A program made the position numbers and the translations under genes. A stretch of DNA of 64,000 bases from NCBI GenBank assembly GCA_014898425.1, contig RCSZ01000010.1:434001-498000 (forward strand). Direction: 5' to 3'. How positions within the stretch are numbered: position 1 is the stretch's first letter; every line of letters begins with the position of its first letter. The notes below the pieces were generated by a model. The model was not told the origin of the DNA. It searched no databases and saw only the letters and a program-made list of their open reading frames with translations. The DNA is from Botryotinia globosa (lineage: Eukaryota > Ascomycota > Leotiomycetes > Helotiales > Sclerotiniaceae). Below, in pieces: positions 33,909-46,092 of this stretch.

Positions 33909-34589
33909 TGATTGGTGATTTGTTATGATAGAAGGTGCGCGATTTTGATATATTGTACAAGCTGCGGAGTGGGGAGATAGAGGAGGAGTGGGTTTCGCTG
34001 GGGTTTGGGTGTGGTGGGGTGGCTCGGTGGGAGATGGAAGATTGTGGAGTTTGGGATTTCGATTTGCTGGAAGAGGATGGCTTGGAGGAGAGATCTCGGG
34101 AAATGTGAGATCTTATTTTATTTATTAGCTTGAGTACAGGTAGGTAGGCATACGACTCTCGTCCAGCTCCTTGACTGCAATTACTATGTATACTGAGGAG
34201 GGATTTTGATTATAGATTTTAATTGCTTGCTGGGTATCTGAAGTATTCATATTTAGATACTCGAAATTTGAGATATACCTGAGAGACGAGACGAGAAAAG
34301 GAGATATAATGAAATCAAAAATAGACTAGATGCTAAATATTGAATTTTACATATCGCGCGCGATGCATGCACAGGTAGATAGCCTTCTCATATCAATCCC
34401 TTCTATCAGAAATAAAAATAAATGCATGGACCAGACTGATTCCCTATCGCAGAAAAATCAACAGCAGAAAACGACGCAGTAAGTAAAGTATCCCAATGAA
34501 GCCCCTCTTCAGCAAAACTCGCCATGCGAAACTATCTAGATACGCCGATCAGCAAAACAAACCCACTAATCGCTAAGGATCAAAAAAAA
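33909..34589. other. Intergenic
   Basis: It follows the stop of the large BTB gene and contains the tRNA 5' flank. No other feature seen. Confidence 0.5.
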
Positions 34590-37279
34590 TCAAGCCCGCG
34601 GAGCAGTTTTACTCATATAAGTATCATGCTTCGCAGTCCTATGAGTCAACTGTCCACACCTTTCACAGATATGCGATAATTGACATTTCGTTCTCTTCCT
34701 AATACACGTACCCCGTTGCCACATTTGACAGGAGGCAAATTTAAATTCGATTGCAGAATCTTGTTGTTCCACCTCTTCAATATAATGTTGTTGGCGACGA
34801 GACGAGGAATGAGAATCTCCAGGCCAATTTTCCGAGATGTGAGGAGAATTTGCTTGTGAGTGACCATGATCAAGACGTCCTTCTCGACGGAAGTGACTGG
34901 ACTCTCCTCCTTGTTTATCACTCTTGGGAAAAGCATCATCGTGCTCGTGATAAATGCTTCGATGACCTCCATTACATATAGAGCAGATATGTCGTAGAGT
35001 ACAATTTGTGACTCGCACGGCGCATCTACCGGCGTTCCAGTCTCGGCAGGTTTCAATAGAAGGATCTTTATTCGATGCTCGAAAGTTTGGCTGGTATTGA
35101 TGATGATGGAGAGAAGAATGTTGAAGATCGCATTTCAGACACAGGTGTTGAAGTCCACAGGCTTTATTGCAACGTCCTTTATAGTTGTAGATTAGGCAAT
35201 ACCCAGGTCGTAATGGTGCTACACCTGGTATATTTCGTGAATTTGAAGTACCTGGTTGACTGAATGAAGGTTGAGATTGGACGAGAATTGATGAAGAGGT
35301 GGCTTTTGAAGGTATATGGGAATCAACTCCGGATTCGATAAAGGATGGCTCCGGATCTTGTTCCTCGGACTCACTATCACTATCACTATCGCTTGAATCA
35401 GACTCCTGATTTATCTCAACTTGGGAAATAGCTTGGGAGATAGATTGTTCGTCGTAGGAGTCTGTATCTTCATCAGTCGACCAACCATTCATCATCTCAT
35501 CATCCTCATCACTTGAACTAATTTCAGAACTAGTCCCTGAACTTCGCTCTGAACTATCCTCTTCCGAAGATTCAGACTCGGAATTTTGAATTTTGGATGG
35601 TTTCTTTCCATTTGCCTTTTGCGATACAGAAGGTTTGATGCTAGACTTAAGACTTGAATTGGAGGTCTTTGGTTTCTTAGTGATGACAGAGTCACCGTCA
35701 TGATTAGTATCATCTTCAGTAACAACGGCCTTTCTTTTTTTAATGCTTTTTCTTGAAGGCGCCTTCGAAATTGCATCTTCGGTGATAGTGGGACTATCAC
35801 GAACATTGAGAATATCACGTATAGCTTGAGAACGTTTGGTATTTCCAAGCTTGTTCGCAACAACGGTACCAGGTACAATTCGAGTGTTTTGTGGAGGAAA
35901 TGATGACAATGGTACTCTCCATGCATTTTCCAGTTGCTCATCATAAGTCTTGGACTCCGTAACTTTCTTTCCTGATTCGACGGAATTTTCGGAAGCTTCA
36001 CGATCCATATCGATATCAGATGCTCCGTAAAGATCCTCACTTGGTGCTTCGTTTTTGACATTTTCTGAACTATGCTTCTGCGATCGATCAGTCTTTTTGC
36101 TTTCTGGAGGAACAACTCTTGTTGAGGGTGGATTTCTGATGGGAGCTAGTGGAGTTGTTGAAGATTGCTTTGCGACTTCCTCTGTAGTGGATTTCTTCAT
36201 TGTAATCTCTTGAAGCACACTTATTTCTTGGTCTCCGTTGATTACTTCACCCACAACTGGATAAACAGTTTCATGACTAAACCCCGGAGTCTTATTTCTT
36301 CCATCTCCAGACTTAAGATTCTCATCTCCTGCCTGGACAACTTCTGACTCTGAAGACCTTGGTGGGGTACTTTGTCGTGCGCTTGAACGCACATCTTGAT
36401 CAGAAGGAGTATCAATAATCTGCGAACGATTCAAAAGCACAGCATCTTCAACGCCATCAAAAATCTTCGAAATATGCTCTGGTACTTCTGCTGGCTCCGT
36501 AATTCCTGTGCGATGACAAGTTTCTCCCGGTGAATGGCAATGAAAGGCGCAAACTGGCAGACCAGAATCATGAACATCTCTCCAATCCGTATCAAAACCT
36601 CTGATATAATCCCGATGGAAAAGATCCACCAGATGAAAGTCCGCAAAGATGTCCGGATTACCCCTGCCAGAAGAAATGAATTTCTTACGATTATCCCTCT
36701 GTGATGCAGTTGCAGGTCCCGTTTCTCGTCCCCAAGACCAAGCTGCTGATGCCGCAGAATACCATCTCAGCAAGCTTCCTTTTGAAGTATTGTGATATAT
36801 CTCTTCTGTGTGAGCATGAATTTCCTGCTTATATTTGAAATCATAAACTCGTAAAGCATCAATGGTCTTGTTCATTAAATCATTGAGTGCAAATTCCTCA
36901 GCCACATAATAGATCCATCTCAAACGCTGGGTATAGATTGGATCGATGTCCTTTGGTGGATTTGGTACTTTTCCATGGTATGCATAGAGAGCAATACATG
37001 TGAAAGCATCATATTTATTCTGAGCGCATGTGAGGGTAAATCGACCATCAACTTGCTTCTTCCGACGACAAAATAGAGCAAATTTGGGAGAAAGTCGAGT
37101 CAATGGCCGGGTATGAAACGTGATTTCTTGTTCTTTGACTCCACAATTGCAAATTGTTGCGGTTTCAATTCCTAGAATGCTATGAAGTATTAGCATTCAA
37201 TTAATACGAAGGTAGATCGAATCCTTTACTCTGGAGTGATAGGCCATTCATTCCTGTCGTTTGCCTCATCAGAAGCCAT
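34590..37279 (-). CDS. BTB protein with three C-terminal Cys/His knuckles (BTB paralogue 2)
   Basis: Two exons on the minus strand, 37279-37230 and 37179-34590, in frame, giving 879 residues. Exon 1 encodes MASDEANDRNEWPITP. The BTB region follows (GVKEQEITFHTRPLTRLSPKF; FTCIALYAYHGKVP; IYYVAEEFALNDLM), then the conserved post-BTB signature C-A-F-H-C-H-x5-C near residue 220-235. A long disordered middle is rich in Ser, Glu and Asp. The last 220 residues carry three related knuckles, each C-x8-C-x3to6-C-x3-H-x-C-x2-C followed by His residues (starting GYCLIYNYKGRC, ETCRDWNAGRC and SCQMWQRGTC). Such CCCH-plus-CxxC units suggest nucleic-acid or protein binding, which is inference. It is close kin of the next gene upstream (37700-39293) in exon structure and sequence, pointing to local duplication. 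Confidence 0.8.
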
Positions 37280-37699
37280 GGTGGAAGAATCAGCGGAGCT
37301 CGAATTTATCTGAAGATATACAGATATTAAAGAGATATTGTAAGTATTGCGAGAGTTCAATCCAAATTGTCAACAGAAGTGAGCCAAGATCCAAAGTCAA
37401 GTGGATTTGATTCAACCACGCAAGGCTGAAAGGCCAAGGGGGAAATTGAGGGGTGGATGGTTCAATCGAGGGAGACGCGACTTAGCGCGGGCCAATGTCT
37501 CGAAAGCATGTGACAAACCTCTTTCTCAATATCGAATATTCCAAAAGCCACTATCACATTTTGTCTCACCCAGAAATGTTATAAATATAACGTAGTCACT
37601 TCGATTTCTGAGACATGCATTCATTGTGTTTAGATTCGGATTTGTATTGGTCAATACTAGATAGCAATGGTATAAAGCAGAATGTCCCCCTTACAAATA
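37280..37699. other. Short intergenic gap between BTB paralogues
   Basis: This lies between the two minus-strand BTB genes. The alternative-frame continuation of the zinc knuckle of the upstream gene runs into 37657-37699. Confidence 0.5.
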
Positions 37700-39293
37700 C
37701 TACATGCATGCAATTTCTCCGCATTTGTTATAATCGCACCTCTGGTAGAATCTGTTGAAGTTACTACAAGTTTTCTTGTGGAAAAATGAGGATCTGGGAG
37801 AAGTAGGAGTAGAATTGAGATTGTTAGATATGAAAGCACTAACCCTGGTTGTGTCAACGCCACGACCATAATTCGACATTACAGAGCCAGATGTGCGACG
37901 ACTCGTATCGTTTCTCATAGTAGTAATTTGACCGTTGGATTGATTGAAAAGTACTGGGGCTCTTGGCTTGATACTCGTTGAACTATCTTCATCATGGTCT
38001 TTGCGAAAACCCAGTGCGTCACAGATTCGCTGCTGCTGTTGCTGTACCCCTCTAGCAGTGCCTGTAGGCTCAGATTTTCTATCTCGTGAAGTGTTCCCGC
38101 TGATTATGACGAATGGTCGCTTCCTACTTGAGCTTTCCTCGCCGTTAGTCTCGAGTGGTCGTTTTCCTGGATTCGAATTAACATCCTCGTTGCTTCCTAG
38201 TATTGGACTTTCACTCCTTGGTCTCTTCCCTAAGATAGTTGTCCTCGCAGGTTGATTGAAGTCATTTTCCTCGCCACCATCTTCTTTCTTGATCTTTGTG
38301 CCAGCCGTTGTAGTGACCTGCCGAGGCTTCTCTTGTGTGAAGATGGGAAGGTCGTCATCATTTTCTCCCTCTTCTACTACTTCAGAGCTTTCACTTTCGC
38401 TCACATATCTCTGCGGACTGTCTTTGATATTACCCTCCACTCTACGATTGCCACCTTTCCTGATATTAATCGGATGTGTCCGCCCGTGGGTTTTGCTATC
38501 ATGATAAGGTTTGGGAGATGCAAGCAAGACTAGGCGCTGGCATATCTCCCCTACCCCATGCGTATGAAAAGTACAATGGCCAAGTCCACTTTCATCAGAA
38601 GGAACTCGATAATCGCTTTTTGCATTTGAAATGTTAGGTTCGAATCTCAATTGCAACTTCACAACGTCGTAAAGAATGTCCGCCTTATCTTTGATAGCTT
38701 CAAGTCGTTTTAGTTTTTGACTATTGGGAGAACTTGGGCGACCAAAATACCATGCCGCACTTAGAGCACAGTAATACCGTAAAGCGCTTTTCCTGGTGGT
38801 ATTTTTGTAGACTTCTGGCATATGCTTGTAAATATCTCGATCAAATCGACAATCATGAGCCTGAATCGCATCCATGGTCTTGTCCATTAAATCAATGATT
38901 TCGAATCGTTCGGCCAAATAATATAATTCTCTCATCTGTCGACCATAGGAGCTAGATCCGGGTCCATCTTCGTTAGGGCATGCTGGGACATACCCTTTGT
39001 ATAAGTATGTGACGAGGATAGAGAATGCGTTTTCGAATCGTGGTTCACAATGGAATTGATATTTCCCCTTTTCTCTAAGTACTTTCATATGATTTTCGAA
39101 TGCTGTGGAACGACTGGAGAGTAGTTTCTTATGGAAAGCGACTTCTTTCCTTTGTTTGCCAACTTGAACAGTAACAAACTCTGTCCCTAGAGCTCTGATG
39201 GAGAGCAGGAAGTTAGAAATTGATAGCAAATCAATGTGAGAGCACATACTTCTCGTCCAGAGGCCAATCATCTTTGAAATTTTGGATCACCAT
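37700..39293 (-). CDS. BTB protein with truncated C-terminal knuckle (BTB paralogue 3)
   Basis: Two exons on the minus strand, 39293-39250 and 39194-37700, in frame, giving 512 residues. The first exon encodes MVIQNFKDDWPLDEK, matching the short first exon of paralogue 2 (EWPITP), with the intron at the same place. The BTB region (GKQRKEVAFHKKLLSSRSTAF; FSILVTYLYKGYVP; LYYLAERFEIIDLM) is followed by C-T-F-H-T-H-x5-C. A charged disordered stretch comes next, then a final knuckle beginning TCSNFNRFYQRCDYNKCGE. The frame then ends within six codons, while the neighbouring frame carries on with LHACSICKGDI, exactly the H-x-C-x2-C that paralogue 2 has at this point. A one-base shift near 37712-37716 has probably removed the end of the knuckle. 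Confidence 0.78.
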
Positions 39294-39914
39294 TTTGAAG
39301 TCAGGTTATGTTGTGATGTTGTGGAATACGTGGTGTATGATGAGAATATCTAGAAGATTAAAGAGTAATGAAATCAAAAAAAGCGATTAATATCGAGAAA
39401 CCCATGCGGAAATGTAATATTTCGATAGAAAGTCAAATTCCATCGCTGCCCCTCATCCCTTTACTCAATTCGACAAACGCGTTTGAGTTGGGGAGGAAGA
39501 CGTGTAACGCACAGACAACCTCGTTTGTACTTGATGTAAATATTTGAATTTCTATCACATCTCACCTACTCAAGTCTACCTAGATAGCTAGGGAGTATTG
39601 ATAACTCAAGATCGATAGTTCCAAGAGATAGTTTGATGGCGTTGGTTCACTCAATACCAGATGTCCTGAGGAGATGGGGGAGCCAAAAGTGGAAATGTGA
39701 ATTCATCCCTTACTTCAGACCGAGAGTCGCTAATTCACTCCCGATTACTTGGCCTTCCGAGAGCACCTTCACATCGAAAAGACGATTGGTTTTTCAAACG
39801 TGAATCGAAAGGTTGAGATCGCAATATTGTGTCTTGATACCTCTTGCAAAGACTCTTCAATGGCGATGATCTTGACGTGATTCCTCTTATATAAGATCCC
39901 TCATTCCATCTTGC
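39294..39914. other. Intergenic
   Basis: It follows the stop of the esterase-like gene and contains the promoter of BTB paralogue 3. No feature seen. Confidence 0.5.
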
Positions 39915-41336
39915 TCACAACATCGCCAACCAATTGATAATCATCATGCTCTTTACCAAATTCCCCCTCAGATCTAAATGAACTCCATCATATTTTCTCG
40001 CTTGAATACTCATATTCCAAGTGCCTAGATGCTCTAACCCTCTTTTTTCTGCTTCGATTCCCACTGCCTCTTCATATAACATCAATGCTTTATTCCCTTG
40101 ACTTACAATCCACTCATCCGTCTTTTCTTTACCTGCTGCGTTTGGAGTGACAAAAAGACCCTTCCATTTCTCTCGACCAATTGTAGAGTCTACGAGTGTA
40201 ACCAAAGTGTCAAGCCATTGGATTGTCTTTGGAAGGTCGAGATCAGACCAAAGACCATGTCCGAAAATTATAGCTATAGGCTTGGAACTAGGACGGGCAA
40301 TAAGGTCAGTGCGGAGGCGAGATATTTCTTCTTCCGGTACATTGAAGTAGACAATCTCTTCCACTATTTTTGTGAATGTTAGCCGTGGAAACCTCTCCAA
40401 GCAGATAAAAAACTCACTCATGACGTTGACTGAATGTGAACAAGATATGCTTCCTGGATCATGAGCTTCCACATCTGAGGTCTTATATATACCCTGTACT
40501 GAACAAGCTTTGACATCAAACTGTTCATTGCAAAAACATTCCTTCCTGATTTATATCTATACGTTAGCCCCGAATTTTTAAACACAGGTGAGAGACACCA
40601 AGCAAGTTGGAGACAATAGACTAATAAGTCTGCAAGTGTTCAAATGATCCCGAGATGATGCGTACCTCTCTTGTACATTAAAGTTCCAATCCGTCACTGC
40701 CCCATAGCCAATATCCTTTCTCAAAAAGATATTGAAGCATCCCGTAACATGTCTTAACATACTATCCCCAATGATCAAGACCTTCTCAAACCTTCCGAAT
40801 ATCTCACATATCTCCTCCGATGTGAACCAGCGAAAATCACAAGTCCTAGGCATGTATGGAGCGTCAAATCCAATTCGACCACCCGACGCCATAGCCGTAA
40901 GCATAGAACGTCGATCTGTACACAATGGGCCAAAAGAAGCGTGAAGATCCAGCGAAGAAACATTGCAAGTGTTTCGAAATTTATAGCTTGCGAATGCGTC
41001 CACGGAGTCTGGAGTTCTATAAGCTGTTGATTCTATCGGTTGAAACGGGACACTGGGAACAGTGCTATTCTTCAAGGCGATAATGGACTTTGAAGGAGGC
41101 TATATTAAGTCAGTAGTGTCTGGAAATTTGTAGGGCAGACAAACATCTGCAGCATCGACTTTACGTAGGGTTCCATGGAACCAAAATAGACCAGCACAGA
41201 AAATTATGGCAATCCCAATTCTTGTTGGGGTTATACGAAAGCCCGAGAAGCGTGAATGACGGCTTGCTCTAGCCCACCTGTATGGAAGATTCGGTGAAGT
41301 TACAGGAGTTGTAAATGGATCTTCTTTCTGCCACAT
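39915..41336 (-). CDS. Type II membrane SGNH/PC-esterase-like protein
   Basis: Four exons on the minus strand: 41336-41145, 41099-40666, 40545-40418 and 40363-39915, all in frame, 400 residues. A short cytosolic N-terminus is followed by one membrane anchor (about 38-55, IGIAIIFCAGLFWF) and a lumenal domain. The SGNH/PC-esterase features are KVLIIGDSMLRHVTG (Ser177 in block I), an IIFGHGLWSD block, and the C-terminal DGVHLD (Asp377 and His380) expected for the catalytic pair. Such fungal proteins resemble the esterase half of O-acyl or glycan acetylation machinery (TBL/Cas1-like), so a Golgi role on polysaccharides is plausible but inferred. Intron 1 uses a weak GTTTGT donor with a CTGAC branch-like motif; the other donors are standard or near-standard. 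Confidence 0.78.
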
Positions 41337-42119
41337 TTTATGATAGGAAACAAGATCAGGCAAATGATGAACGACAGAGAGTGACAGATTGTATGGCACG
41401 GTTATATGGATTCGAATGTGTTTATACTGGTGAAGTCGTAAAACAAAGTTCAAGAGAAATGATCGACCTCGATGTATATGCGTCATAAGAAGAGATTCAG
41501 AACAAGTAAATTGCACCGGACCATTTTCAGAAGTCGTGGGCGAGACGAATAGGGAAGTCGCATCTGGATTCTTCTCCTCATGTTTTGCAGGAAAGAAACA
41601 TCGATGATCTATTGAAGTTGCGGAGGGAGGAAAAGATGGAGGAAAGAGGCATAGGCACTGATAAAATACAATCAATCGGCAATCTATTGTTCAATTGTAA
41701 AAGGGGCTCTTGGACAATCAGAAGCTTTAGAATAAAATTTGTAGGCCAGATACCAACTACAAAGTGGATGATGATCATGCACTCCTCACTCGAGTGGATG
41801 CTAAACCCCATTAGATATGTTTATTGACAACTAGCTCATACATACACGATTGAACGAAGTATATGGCCTTTTGATTTTAAATACAAGATCACGATCCGGG
41901 GAAATGCGTATCGCCTCTCTTCACAAGATGTACTCCTTGTGTGACAAGTCTAACATGATGCACTCCCTAACACGACGCAGACGAGAACAATCATAAACCA
42001 ATTTCAAATATATCTACCTGGTAGGCTCATGACACCGCTGAATGACGCATTTCAGAGTGACATTAAATAAGCCCAATCCAATCTAGAATATAACTAGATT
42101 TTTTCCAATATAGTTTATT
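41337..42119. other. Intergenic
   Basis: It follows the stop of the SDR gene and contains the promoter of the esterase-like gene. Small ORFs at 41578-41827 appear random. Confidence 0.5.
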
Positions 42120-43214
42120 CTATCGACGCATAAGGAAGCTTATGGGATACATCAATGCTTTAGCAATATCAAGCATCCAGCCGCCCCAGCCTCTGATTCT
42201 TTGAACTGTATTGAGCAACTTGATGAATCTTAGAGTAAAAACCTCAAGTTCGACGAAATCATCAGCATAAGCCTCCCACACAGCTTTCTCATTTCCTTCT
42301 TTTGAGGTCTCTGGTAATAAGTCAAAACCCCCATCAACTCGAACCTTTGGACCGATGACCAAAGCTCTACCAACTATTCTTGTATCGGCCACAAGTCTCG
42401 TCCCGGCGTCTACGACGTCCTCCGGTTTTCCCATTGCTCCGCCTGCCAATATCAATCTACCGCCTGCAGGGATTATAGCCGTATCAATAAAGTATGGGCA
42501 TAACATGTTGACCCGAATGCCATTAGCAAAGGCTGTAGATCTCAATGAACGGAACATCCCCAAGACCCCATGTTTTGCGACTGAATATTCTACCGATCCA
42601 GCAAGAGGAGCAAGTGAGGCTACCGATCCAATCAAAAGTAAATGTCTATCCGGTGTATTTGGGCCGGGGATTGCCGATGCTTTGGCTGTTTGCGATCTTG
42701 GGTTTCGAGGCAGATGCCACATGGCCAAGTGTGCGGTGTACATAACTCCGACCAAGTCAACGTCGAAGGCTTTGAAGTTCGGCTTGGGTGGTTCTGGCAA
42801 ATCTAGACCCACAGGTCTCTGAAATGACATAGGATCTTCTACGATTCCCGCATTTGCAACCACGGTATCAATGCCTTTGGTGGGACTTAGCTCCGTAGCT
42901 GTACGAAAGAAGTCGACTTGTGATTGCCAATTTGTTACATCACAATATAAAAAATGATGGTTTTGATTGCCAGTCTCCTTGCGCACTTCCTCGACCAATG
43001 CTTTCCCCCTTGCACTATTGACATCTCCAATTATTACATTTGCTCCATGCTGTGCCCATGTTCTGAAGAAACCTTCGCCGAAACCAGATGCTCCACCGGT
43101 TATAATGATCGTTTTTCCTGCTACCCAGCCCGCATCGTATGGACTTGTGGTATCTACTGGATGTGATTGATGAATGATATCAGCAACATCTTGAGATGGG
43201 TTTGATGTAGCCAT
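42120..43214 (-). CDS. Short-chain dehydrogenase/reductase
   Basis: An intronless gene of 364 residues. The classical SDR features are present: the dinucleotide-binding TGGASGFG (39-46), an acidic residue after beta-2 (IIGDVNS) that favours NAD over NADP, CDVTN, NAG in VVANAGIVE, catalytic Ser197 in GSVAS, Tyr210 and Lys214 in YSVAK. It resembles the 15-hydroxyprostaglandin-dehydrogenase-like group of fungal SDRs. The C-terminal extension ends in a hydrophobic basic helix (IAKALMYPISFLMRR) that may associate with membranes. The substrate is unknown. It is probably an alcohol or ketone dehydrogenase in the cytosol or on lipid bodies or ER. Confidence 0.9.
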   Translation of the reverse strand: MATSNPSQDVADIIHQSHPVDTTSPYDAGWVAGKTIIITGGASGFGEGFFRTWAQHGANVIIGDVNSARGKALVEEVRKETGNQNHHFLYCDVTNWQSQVDFFRTATELSPTKGIDTVVANAGIVEDPMSFQRPVGLDLPEPPKPNFKAFDVDLVGVMYTAHLAMWHLPRNPRSQTAKASAIPGPNTPDRHLLLIGSVASLAPLAGSVEYSVAKHGVLGMFRSLRSTAFANGIRVNMLCPYFIDTAIIPAGGRLILAGGAMGKPEDVVDAGTRLVADTRIVGRALVIGPKVRVDGGFDLLPETSKEGNEKAVWEAYADDFVELEVFTLRFIKLLNTVQRIRGWGGWMLDIAKALMYPISFLMRR

Positions 43215-44302
43215 TTCGCGATATGGATTGTCTCAAAGATGGAGGACTGATAAAGGACGCGACGTTGCACCTCACAGTGAATTTATATGTTCGAAATGGT
43301 CTGCAGCCGTCCACGTATTGAATGCGTGTATTAGTATTAGTACATGTAAGGAGCGCACAGCTGGGAAAGGACGAGGCGTTGAGCTGAGCAGTGATTGCAT
43401 GAGTAGCGGTAAGGGAATTCCTGTAGGAAATAAGACGAGAAGATAAGAAGCATTATTTGTTACATATTCAAGGGAACACTAGGCCTTATACTTATTAGAA
43501 CATTGATTTTCAATGTTTCATGAATCATAACGAAACATTTGAGGGTTCAGAATTCGAGTACATACTGTACTGTAAGTTATTAGCATGCGAGCGAGCTTGA
43601 TGTAGGAGGCTGAGACGGGCTAGGGGATAATCCGAGGTAGCAGAAGTGGGGAACGGCTGACAGCATTTTTGAACAAAAGAACTCAAGCTCAAGCTCAATT
43701 CACCCATTGATATCGCGACAACTGGTACTCTAGTGGCAGTGGACACGAAGAGCGATCTAAAGAAGCACTTTACCGATTGATTTGTCGATAGGCTGATCAA
43801 TTCTAGTGATATGAGGAAGGTCCCAACCACCATTGATTGACAGCTATTCTGGTCTGATCAGGACATTTGAAGGGTTTGCTCTTCCTCCTCAAACAACCCC
43901 TAATGTGTACACTGTATACATCCTGAGACAGCAAGGTTCCGGAAAAGGGAAGAAAGATATCGGCAACAGCGATACACAACTATGCCACGCGCAAGTGCGC
44001 AAAAGGTATCTCATATCTTAACCTCACCAGGTGGAAGGTAGTTGGAAGACATTGGTGAAGAGACAGTTCTCACTCGATGATATTATATATCCATCCTGAG
44101 TTGTGTCACATCAACCCATAAGATTCATGTTCTACGACATAATACGCGAAATCTTACATACTATTACAGCCGATACCGTTTTTGGACAACTCCATGTTGT
44201 CCTCCGTGTATAAATACTTTGTCAAGCAGAAATCATAGTTGGACCTCTACCAATCGAATACTACATTGTCCCGATTCTTTTCCATTAAGTCCAAGTACCA
44301 TT
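43215..44302. other. Intergenic
   Basis: This lies between the divergent SDR gene (minus) and the methyltransferase relic (plus). No feature was recognised; ORFs at 43525-43833 and 43833-44021 lack protein features. Confidence 0.5.
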
Positions 44303-45347
44303 ATGGGCTCCACTACATATTTTGGCCCATCATGGGTCAAAGAATTCCAAGACGATCGGCGTCCTCTGGTACCTTCCCACTACCGAGCACAAGTTAGAGC
44401 CAGAGACCAGAGATTTCCTCTAAACCTACAGCAATGTCCTATTCACCGAGCTTCTACACATGTCAACGCAATTGCAAGTCACTTGAAAATAATTGTTGCG
44501 TTTTGTATTCAAACTTCACCTTGACCTTCATCCTCATCTTCAGCACAAAAAGACATGGGCAATCCGTTCTCACACGTACACTCGACAAGAAATTCTTCTT
44601 AACCCTACCATCTCCCGCCATTTTATGTGCGACAAAATTCTAAAAAGTCGTAGAAACAGAGCGACTTTGGTAGATGTGGGAACTTTCATCGGTCAAGAAT
44701 TGCGTAGATTTGAGCTGGATTTTGCGCTATCCATCAATATGTATGGAATAGACATCGTCAATCATTGGGATCTAGGATTCTACATGTTACATGGCCATGA
44801 GAAGTTTCATGCTGATCACATCGAAAGTGATGTCATACATCTCAATTCGAGCCTGAAAGAGTGAAACGGGAAATGCAAATCATTTGGATAACTTACGTTT
44901 TACATCAATGGACTTGGGAGGGTCAAGCAATAGCGGCCAAGAGCTTGGTAAATCTTTTACAAGTCGCAATATTGGTGGCGGGATACCGTTTCGGAAGGAG
45001 CCCAGCCTTTCTTCCAGAAAAACACAGAATTGTGAAAGGAGTTCGCTGGCTGAATGATGCAGAGCAATTTGAGGGGATGATGCATAAACTTGGGGGTAGA
45101 AAGGGGATCAAAGTGGAGAATGACGGCTGAATTCAAGACTATCGAGAAGTTGGAATGGGAACAGAAGGATATGCCTGAAAGTACTGAGAGAAAGATCGTG
45201 GGATTCACTGTCGAGAGGGCAGAATGGGTTCGGCCGCTATCTAGAGAGTTTCATTTGAAGACAACTAGTATTTCGTATGGTTTGAATGTTTATAATATTT
45301 TGAGTTTTCAAAGTGGTTTGGATATCCGAACTCATTGGAATGTTTAA
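44303..45347 (+). pseudogene. Frameshifted SAM-dependent methyltransferase
   Basis: This is a relic of the fungal secondary-metabolism-type methyltransferase family. Exon 1 (44303-44494) encodes MGSTTYFGPSWVKEF...HVNAIASHLKII. A possible 49-nt intron with a weak GTTGCG donor leads to exon 2 at 44544 (HKKTWAIRSHTYT). The SAM-binding motif reads ATLVDVGTFIGQELRRF and then MYGIDIVNHWDLGF. The frame stops at 44862-44864 (SSLKE*), but the next motif, MQIIWITYVLHQWTWEGQAIAAK, continues at once in another frame, with no room for an intron. A second frame change near 45110-45130 is needed to reach KIVGFTVERAEW, the usual C-terminal strand. I therefore call it broken. The second change could instead be a small intron. 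No biosynthetic neighbours such as PKS or NRPS are present. Confidence 0.7.
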
Positions 45348-45483
45348 AATAATCTGGATATTCAAAACGCTTTCAACATTCAAGCGTCTCTCATTGATCT
45401 AAATGGACGAGAACAATGATATGGTTTGGCAGGTCCTAACCCTACCTTCGGATTCTCCTTTCTGTATAGACTATCCATAAGCC

Positions 45484-46092
45484 TCAAGGTATTGTTTCCT
45501 TCCCATCGATCAAGTCAAACGTTGCTGCTTTGGTCGTCTTCCAATCGATGACACCGTCAAAACGATCTTCGTCCTTTTTCCTTTGACAATAATTCATGGC
45601 CGCATCTCGGACCGTACTCCAATCAACTACAGCGGTACCCAAAGCTCTTCCATCGCTTTGCAACTCCACCAATGCCTCTCTCACCCATCCTACGCAGTTC
45701 CAACCTTCAGTCCCACTTCTCAAAGGGACATTCCGCAAAACTTGCAACATACGACCCCTATCTTCGATTTTCGCGATCATGATTCGAACCAAAAGCATCT
45801 GCGTGGATATGAGACGAATAGACTGTTCGTCGTATATCCATTCAGATTTCCCGGACGAGACGGAAAAGCTTTCTTTCACGTGAAAACGTGTTCCTTCTGA
45901 CCCCTCTACCTCCTTTTTAGGCCCGACCAAGAAAGCCCAATGATAGCTTCTCGTGCCGATTTTGTTAGCTGAATCATGCTTGACTCAGAAGACGCAGAAG
46001 TAATCATCTTACGTGTCCTCCTTCCCTGGCATAAGGGCTTTGCCACTACGCGCATAAAGCGCTACATATAAACGATCCTTCCCGGCAGGCAT
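45484..46092 (-). CDS. DUF6914-like small protein
   Basis: Two exons on the minus strand, 46092-46013 and 45949-45484, in frame, 181 residues. The start MPAGKDRLYVALYARSGKA is followed by the block SYHWAFLVGPK, TRFHVKE, WIYDEQ, MLLVRIMIAKIED, LRNVPLRSG and NCVGWVREAL...ALG. This pattern of WAFLVGPK, H-V-K-E and N-C-V-x-W-V is typical of a widespread uncharacterised fungal family (DUF6914, named from memory). The Cys and His look conserved and could be catalytic, as in a permuted papain-like fold, but that is speculation. No signal peptide is seen. The 63-nt intron has a GCTAAC branch motif and ends in GAG. Confidence 0.75.

Noticed and set aside
45090..45140. Second frame change in the methyltransferase relic as a certain mutation
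   Set aside because: A short intron could also explain it; only the first frame change near 44860 is unambiguous.
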